Of a stretch of 8,995 nt of DNA, positions 5,211 to 8,995 are shown piece after piece. Source of the stretch: Flavobacteriales bacterium. Its GTDB lineage: Bacteria; Bacteroidota; Bacteroidia; Flavobacteriales_D; Crocinitomicaceae. Each line of letters begins with the position of its first letter. Position 1 is the first letter of the stretch. The position numbers and the translations under genes were made by a program. The DNA lies in the NCBI GenBank assembly GCA_009926905.1, contig RFNX01000575.1:1-8995 (forward strand). The letters run 5' to 3'. The notes under the pieces are model-generated. The model made no database searches, had not been told where the DNA came from, and saw only the letters and a list, made by a program, of their open reading frames with translations.

Positions 5211-5657
5211 ATGAAAATAATTACGCTGTTTTTCGCAATCTTTTTGCTTTTCGCATGTTCAGACCAAGGAGCGACGATTGAGAAGAACTTTTTGGATGAT
5301 AAAACAATAAGTGTTTCTAAGAAAATAAAACAAATTACAGAATCCGATTATTTGAAACAATTAGGTTGCAGTGAATTGGAAATTATTTGGATTCAGAAAT
5401 ACTATCAATCAAGAGCTTTCAAACCTTTATTCAGCAATGATTCTACCATGAATGAAAGGGGAATAAAATTGTTTGAACAATTGGAACAATCGCTTTATTA
5501 TGGAGTTCCTCAAAAACGTATATTAAAAATCAAAAAGGAGTTACATTCTTTAGAAAAAGAAGTGCTTTTGTCTGCAAATTTTGCTGTTTTATTGGAAGAT
5601 TTAAATCGCGGAAGTTTTTCGTTTGAACTAAAAAATTTAAGGAAAGAACACCTGTAG
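5211..5657 (+). CDS. L,D-transpeptidase (YcbB/LdtD type), N-terminal part, probable lipoprotein (frameshifted gene)
   Basis: This is the 5' part of a murein L,D-transpeptidase of 522 residues when rejoined to the frame ending at 6778. It begins with a lipoprotein-like signal, MKIITLFFAIFLLFAC, with C16 as the likely lipidated cysteine followed by Ser-Asp. The lipobox (LFAC) is acceptable but not ideal. Residues around 47-147 (DYLKQLGCSELEIIWIQKYY..., YYGVPQK) resemble the variable N-terminal region of YcbB-like enzymes, which often contains paired Trp/Tyr-rich segments. The frame ends at 5657 in unrelated sequence. One extra A in the A6 run at 5630-5635 would continue it as L-K-K-F-K-E-R-T-P-V-E-L-S-Y-F into the next segment. 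Alone it would have no catalytic domain. Confidence 0.82.
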   Translation: MKIITLFFAIFLLFACSDQGATIEKNFLDDKTISVSKKIKQITESDYLKQLGCSELEIIWIQKYYQSRAFKPLFSNDSTMNERGIKLFEQLEQSLYYGVPQKRILKIKKELHSLEKEVLLSANFAVLLEDLNRGSFSFELKNLRKEHL

Positions 5658-5689
5658 AATTAAGTTATTTCAAAAAACAAGTTCAACAA

Positions 5690-6778
5690 TTGGATACAAT
5701 TTCATTTTCAAAACTATTATTGAAACAAGGTCCGAAAGATACGAATTACCGATTTTTAGCTAAACACACTTTTGACTTCTGCCAAAAACGAACTTTGGAC
5801 ACAACGGTTTTTAAACTAAAAACAGCCAAAGATGATTCAATTGACGTTCTTGGTCGCGTAAAGGAAGTATTGGTTTCTAAACATTACTTGACTGAAACTG
5901 CTGATAGTTCACAAATCGTGGAGCAATTGAAGGTTTTTCAGCTTGAAAATGGTTTGGCAGACGATGGCAAATTGGGAAAAAACACAGTGAAAGCTTTAAA
6001 TGAAAGCAATTATAATAAAGTCATTCGTGCTACCATTGCCATGGAACGATTGCGCTCGAAAACAGATTCCATTCATCGATATGTTCGAATCAATTTACCT
6101 GAATTCAAATTGTATTTTTTCTGTGACGATACCTTGAGAAGTGAGCATCGTATTATAATAGGTAAGGAAACCAATCAAACACCTGAATTGGTATCGAAAA
6201 TTAATCGAATTACTTGTTTTCCCTTTTGGCGCGTTCCTGCTTCCATTGCAAGTAAAGAAATTTTGCCTGATTTAAAGCGCAACTCGAATTACTTGGTTAG
6301 TCATCATTACAAATTGTATTCTAGAGACAAAGAAGTGAATTCCACTGCGATCAATTGGAAAAAATACAGTTCGTTTCCTTTTACAGTCGTTCAACAACCT
6401 GGGATTTGGAACAGTTTAGGTTTGGTTAAGTTTGAATTCAATAATTCACACAGTGTTTATGTGCACGATACGCCAACAAGAGGTTTATTCAGAAATGCTT
6501 TTCGAAGTTACTCTCACGGATGTATGCGTTGTGAACATCCTCAAGAATTGGCAAAGGTGATGTTGAAATATGACAGTATCGGACGAAAAGAAGCTTTCAC
6601 AAGCGAAAAGTTTGACAGCTTAATGAATTTAAAAACCAATTATTCCATTGGATTAAAAATCCCCATTCCAATTTTGATTCAATACCAAACAGTTGTTGCG
6701 TATCGCGATAGAATGGTTTTTTACATTGATTTATACAACCGCGAAGAAGAATTGGTCGCAATTTTTAAGAAAGATTAA
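5690..6778 (+). CDS. L,D-transpeptidase (YcbB/LdtD type), catalytic part (frameshifted gene)
   Basis: The catalytic part of the transpeptidase that forms 3-3 cross-links or attaches proteins to peptidoglycan in the periplasm. Residues about 72-105 form a peptidoglycan-binding-like domain (VEQLKVFQLENGLADDGKLG). Residues about 129-293 form the YkuD domain: VRINLPEFKLYFF, the FPFWRVPASIA segment typical of YcbB-like enzymes, YVHDTPTRGLF (H259) and the active-site motif SYSHGCMRCE with H276 and nucleophile C278. A second Cys (C281) follows the conserved Arg, where Leu or Val is more usual. The TTG at 5690 is not a real start: the frame is open further upstream (back to about 5609) and belongs to the gene that begins at 5211. 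The total length and domain order fit LdtD-type proteins. Confidence 0.9.
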   Translation: MDTISFSKLLLKQGPKDTNYRFLAKHTFDFCQKRTLDTTVFKLKTAKDDSIDVLGRVKEVLVSKHYLTETADSSQIVEQLKVFQLENGLADDGKLGKNTVKALNESNYNKVIRATIAMERLRSKTDSIHRYVRINLPEFKLYFFCDDTLRSEHRIIIGKETNQTPELVSKINRITCFPFWRVPASIASKEILPDLKRNSNYLVSHHYKLYSRDKEVNSTAINWKKYSSFPFTVVQQPGIWNSLGLVKFEFNNSHSVYVHDTPTRGLFRNAFRSYSHGCMRCEHPQELAKVMLKYDSIGRKEAFTSEKFDSLMNLKTNYSIGLKIPIPILIQYQTVVAYRDRMVFYIDLYNREEELVAIFKKD

Positions 6779-6802
6779 TTCGGAAAGTTGCCTTGTTGTA
6801 AG

Positions 6803-6810
6803 TAACTTTG
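6803..6810 (+). promoter_or_regulatory. Bacteroidota -7 box (TAACTTTG) for rpe
   Basis: TAACTTTG matches TAnnTTTG exactly, in the 45-nt gap between the transpeptidase stop and the rpe ATG at 6824. A degenerate -33 (TTCG, 6779-6782) lies 20 nt upstream. A short leader of about 9 nt is predicted. The box also pairs with AAAGTT at 6784-6789 as a 6-bp inverted repeat; the role of that, if any, is unclear. Confidence 0.5.
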
Positions 6811-6823
6811 TGAAAAAACTAAA

Positions 6824-7468
6824 ATGATTATCTCTCCTTCAGTTTTATCTTGTGATTTTGGAAACATTCAGCGCGACACAGAAATGTTGCATCAGTCGGA
6901 AGCAGATTGGTTGCACATTGATGTAATGGACGGTGTTTTTGTGCCAAATATTTCGTTTGGTTTTCCCGTTTTAGAAGCAATTCGCAAGCACACAGATAAA
7001 GTACTAGATGTACATTTAATGATTCAACATCCTGATAATTATATTCAAGCATTTAAAAAAGCTGGTGCAGATATTTTGACGGTTCATTACGAAGCTTGTA
7101 CACATTTACATCGTACGATAGGAGCAATCAAAGAAGCTGGAATGAAAGCAGGAGTTGCTTTGAATCCACATACTCCAGTTCATCTTTTAGAAGAGGTAAT
7201 TGCAGATTTGGATTTAGTTTTAATAATGTCTGTGAATCCAGGATACGGCGGACAGAAATTTATACCAAGTGCTGTAGAGAAAGTTCGTAAACTGGCAAAA
7301 CTGATTAAAGAAAATAATTCAAAAGCAATCATCGAAATTGATGGAGGCGTTAATTTAGAAACAGGAAAATTATTAGCAGAAGCTGGAGCACAAGCATTGG
7401 TGGCAGGAAGTTTTGTTTTCAATTCTGTAGATCCAAAAGCAACAATCAGCGCATTAAAGCAATTGTAA
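6824..7468 (+). CDS. rpe: Ribulose-phosphate 3-epimerase
   Basis: A 214-residue cytoplasmic TIM-barrel enzyme that interconverts D-ribulose 5-phosphate and D-xylulose 5-phosphate in the non-oxidative pentose phosphate pathway. The signatures are complete: SPSVLSCDFGNI (4-15), LHIDVMDGVFVPNISFG (30-46) with metal ligands H31 and D33, DVHLMI with H64, MSVNPGYGGQKF (135-146) closing over the substrate phosphate, and EIDGGVN with D173. D33 and D173 are the acid/base pair in known enzymes. Length is normal and the frame is intact. It is preceded by its own -7 box and followed after 37 nt by the secreted-protein gene on the same strand. Confidence 0.97.
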   Translation: MIISPSVLSCDFGNIQRDTEMLHQSEADWLHIDVMDGVFVPNISFGFPVLEAIRKHTDKVLDVHLMIQHPDNYIQAFKKAGADILTVHYEACTHLHRTIGAIKEAGMKAGVALNPHTPVHLLEEVIADLDLVLIMSVNPGYGGQKFIPSAVEKVRKLAKLIKENNSKAIIEIDGGVNLETGKLLAEAGAQALVAGSFVFNSVDPKATISALKQL

Positions 7469-7505
7469 AGAGTAACCAATTCACATCGTTTACGTTAGTT
7501 TGATT

Positions 7506-8606
7506 ATGAAACTATTATTAACTTATTTCTTATTGGCATTTGTTCCGCTTTTTGTGGGAGCACAAAGTGATTTGGAAGAAAAAGAAGTGGCTTTGAATAT
7601 CAAATTGTTGGCATTAAGAGATGCGAAAACAGACGAAGAAATTGATTTTCAAAACATTCAGTTTAAGAAAGCAATGGAAGCTTTTTTGAAAAATGAAGAC
7701 GTCTTCAAATACAAATTTAAACATCTGAAAACGGTAGCGATTATTGATAGCCCTGACGAGAAAATCCGCATTATCAATTGGAATTTGGAGTACACTGATT
7801 TGTCTTATAAATATTGCGCTTTTGTTATGCGTAAAGACGAGAACAAAGACAAAATCATTACAACAGAATTGATAGACAATTTAGACGCCTACGAATCAAA
7901 GCCTGAAGGTGTTATTGACGCGAAAAATTGGTATGGAGCTTTGTATTACAAAATCATTCCTTTTGAACGCAATAATAAAATGGAATACGTTTTAATAGGT
8001 TGGGATGGAGGTACTACAGGAAGTAATTTCAAACTAATCGATGTTTTATCGTTCACAGGAAATACATTGAAGTTGGGAAGTCCAGTTTTCAAGGCTAAAA
8101 AATCAACTTTGAAGCGTGTTATTTTTGAATATTCTGACAAATCAAATATGGTTGTCAAGTTTGAAGAAAAATATGGTCGTATTGTTTTTGATCATTTGTC
8201 TCCTGAATCAGCAAGTTTAGCCGGAGTTTATTCATATTATGTTCCAGATATGTCTTACGATTCATATAATTACAGTGAAGGTGCTTGGATTTTAAATGAA
8301 GATGTAATCGCTGTGAATCCAGAAGAAGCCAATGGTAAGAAATACTTTTATGCCTTGAATGATAAAACAGGGAAGCCTGAAAAAGTTCCGTTAAAGAAAG
8401 ATTGGATAGATCCAACGGATATCAATAAAGCGGAAGACATTAAACATGTTGCACGTACTCCAGAAAGCGAAGCAGCTTTAGTTGCAATGGAGCAACCTGT
8501 GATTGAGAAAGTGAAAGAACGCAAACACAGAGATCGCAGAAAACCTGAGAATTTATCCATCACCACAGGAAAATACAAATCACGAAAAACTAAAAAATTC
8601 GATTAA
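7506..8606 (+). CDS. Conserved secreted protein of unknown function
   Basis: A 366-residue protein with a clear signal peptide (MKLLLTYFLLAFVPLFVGA, predicted cut before Q20) and therefore exported. It resembles a family of unnamed proteins common in Flavobacteriales and relatives, but I know of no assigned function. The best-conserved-looking parts are residues 142-195 (WYGALYYKIIPF, then YVLIGWDGGTTGSN and LIDVLSFTG) and 204-265 (RVIFEYS, IVFDHLSPES, then VYSYYVPDMSYD and W261), which read like a beta-rich domain. The last ~35 residues are strongly basic (KVKERKHRDRRK, KYKSRKTKK). The ATG at 7506 is chosen because the signal peptide begins there; a TTG at 7500 would add only Met-Ile. Its stop codon TAA overlaps the ATG of the CvfB-like gene by one base (TAATG), so the two are probably one operon. 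Confidence 0.85.
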   Translation: MKLLLTYFLLAFVPLFVGAQSDLEEKEVALNIKLLALRDAKTDEEIDFQNIQFKKAMEAFLKNEDVFKYKFKHLKTVAIIDSPDEKIRIINWNLEYTDLSYKYCAFVMRKDENKDKIITTELIDNLDAYESKPEGVIDAKNWYGALYYKIIPFERNNKMEYVLIGWDGGTTGSNFKLIDVLSFTGNTLKLGSPVFKAKKSTLKRVIFEYSDKSNMVVKFEEKYGRIVFDHLSPESASLAGVYSYYVPDMSYDSYNYSEGAWILNEDVIAVNPEEANGKKYFYALNDKTGKPEKVPLKKDWIDPTDINKAEDIKHVARTPESEAALVAMEQPVIEKVKERKHRDRRKPENLSITTGKYKSRKTKKFD

Positions 8607-8995
8607 TGCAATTAGGAATAGTCAATAAATTAAAAATTAATCGATTTACTCCGCCAGGAGCATTTTTAGAAGACGTAGATGGAAATGAGGTGTTACTGCC
8701 CAATAAATATGTGGAAGAACATTTTCAATTGGAAGATGAGGTTGATGTTTTTGTATTCAAAGATTCTGAAAATAGAATTGTTGCAACGACAGAAGTTCCA
8801 CATTTATATTTAGGTGATTTTCGTTATTTGAATGTGATTCACGTCAATCCTTACGGTGCTTTTGTTGATTGGGGATTAGACAAAGATTTATTGGTTCCTT
8901 TCAGTGAGCAATTACATCGTTTGGAGCAAGATGAAAAATATTTATTTTCATTGCAATACGACAACGCTACTGATCGCCTTTACGGCACTATGCGC
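8606..8995 (+). CDS. cvfB: CvfB-like S1-domain RNA-binding protein (partial, cut by window end)
   Basis: An open frame of 130 codons runs from the ATG at 8606 to the last base of the window. It begins MQLGIVNKLKINRFTPPGAF, then DVDGNEVLLPNKYV, and continues with LGDFRYLNVIHVNPYGAFVD, LLVPFSEQ. This matches the tandem S1-like domains of CvfB/YitL-type proteins: a first OB-fold at about 1-62 and a second at about 67-130. Full-length family members are about 280 residues, with further S1-like domains and a winged helix, so roughly half is missing. CvfB in Staphylococcus binds RNA and affects virulence gene expression; the role in Bacteroidota is not established to my knowledge. Its ATG overlaps the upstream stop codon (TAATG), which implies translational coupling with the secreted protein. 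Confidence 0.85.
   Translation, partial: MQLGIVNKLKINRFTPPGAFLEDVDGNEVLLPNKYVEEHFQLEDEVDVFVFKDSENRIVATTEVPHLYLGDFRYLNVIHVNPYGAFVDWGLDKDLLVPFSEQLHRLEQDEKYLFSLQYDNATDRLYGTMR

Noticed and set aside
6784..6809. AAAGTT...AACTTT inverted repeat upstream of rpe, considered as a terminator for the transpeptidase gene.
   Set aside because: Six-bp stem with a 14-nt loop and no T-tract; its right arm is better explained as the rpe -7 box.
1..8995. CRISPR arrays, tRNA genes, insertion sequences, toxin-antitoxin or defence genes.
   Set aside because: No regularly spaced repeats, tRNA-like cloverleafs, transposase motifs or defence-type domains were found on either strand.

Overview
The window looks like chromosomal DNA from a member of the Bacteroidota, most likely Flavobacteriales (Crocinitomicaceae/Fluviicola-like). 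The evidence is AT-rich coding DNA, promoters of the Bacteroidota form TTTG-N~20-TAnnTTTG, almost no Shine-Dalgarno sequences, an alkyltransferase-like protein with PAHRV, and a membrane pyrophosphatase with the residue pattern of the Flavobacterium johnsoniae type. The genus is inference. No mobile element, CRISPR array, tRNA or rRNA was seen.

Layout: positions 61-5146 are all on the minus strand, and 5211-8995 are all on the plus strand, diverging from a 64-bp spacer at 5147-5210. Minus strand, in order of transcription: a rhomboid protease (5146-4526) and, 2 nt further on, a class IV aminotransferase (4523-3664, frameshifted); a single-domain thioredoxin (3595-3299) with its own promoter; a membrane proton pyrophosphatase, hppA (3134-577, frameshifted), ending in a 120-residue Cys/His/Lys-rich tail and a hairpin terminator; and an alkyltransferase-like DNA repair protein (414-61). 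Plus strand: an L,D-transpeptidase of the YcbB/LdtD type (5211-6778, frameshifted); ribulose-phosphate 3-epimerase, rpe (6824-7468); a secreted conserved protein of unknown function (7506-8606); and, overlapping its stop codon by one base, the start of a CvfB-like S1-domain RNA-binding protein cut by the window end (8606-8995).

Most of this is housekeeping: PPi-driven proton pumping, redox control, amino acid or folate metabolism, peptidoglycan cross-linking and the pentose phosphate pathway. The genes do not form one obvious pathway. Three genes (hppA, the aminotransferase, the L,D-transpeptidase) are each broken by what is best explained as one missing A/T in a short homopolymer run. That pattern points to a sequencing or assembly error rather than decay, because both halves of each protein keep their conserved residues.

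The most unusual item is the metallothionein-like tail fused to the pyrophosphatase (17 Cys and 7 His in 120 residues). A GC-rich palindrome, TTCGCCGCGGCGAATT, sits in frame inside that tail and recurs about 150 bp away in the intergenic region. Two genes also carry a TAnnTTTG box exactly 5 nt before the ATG, which predicts leaderless mRNAs.
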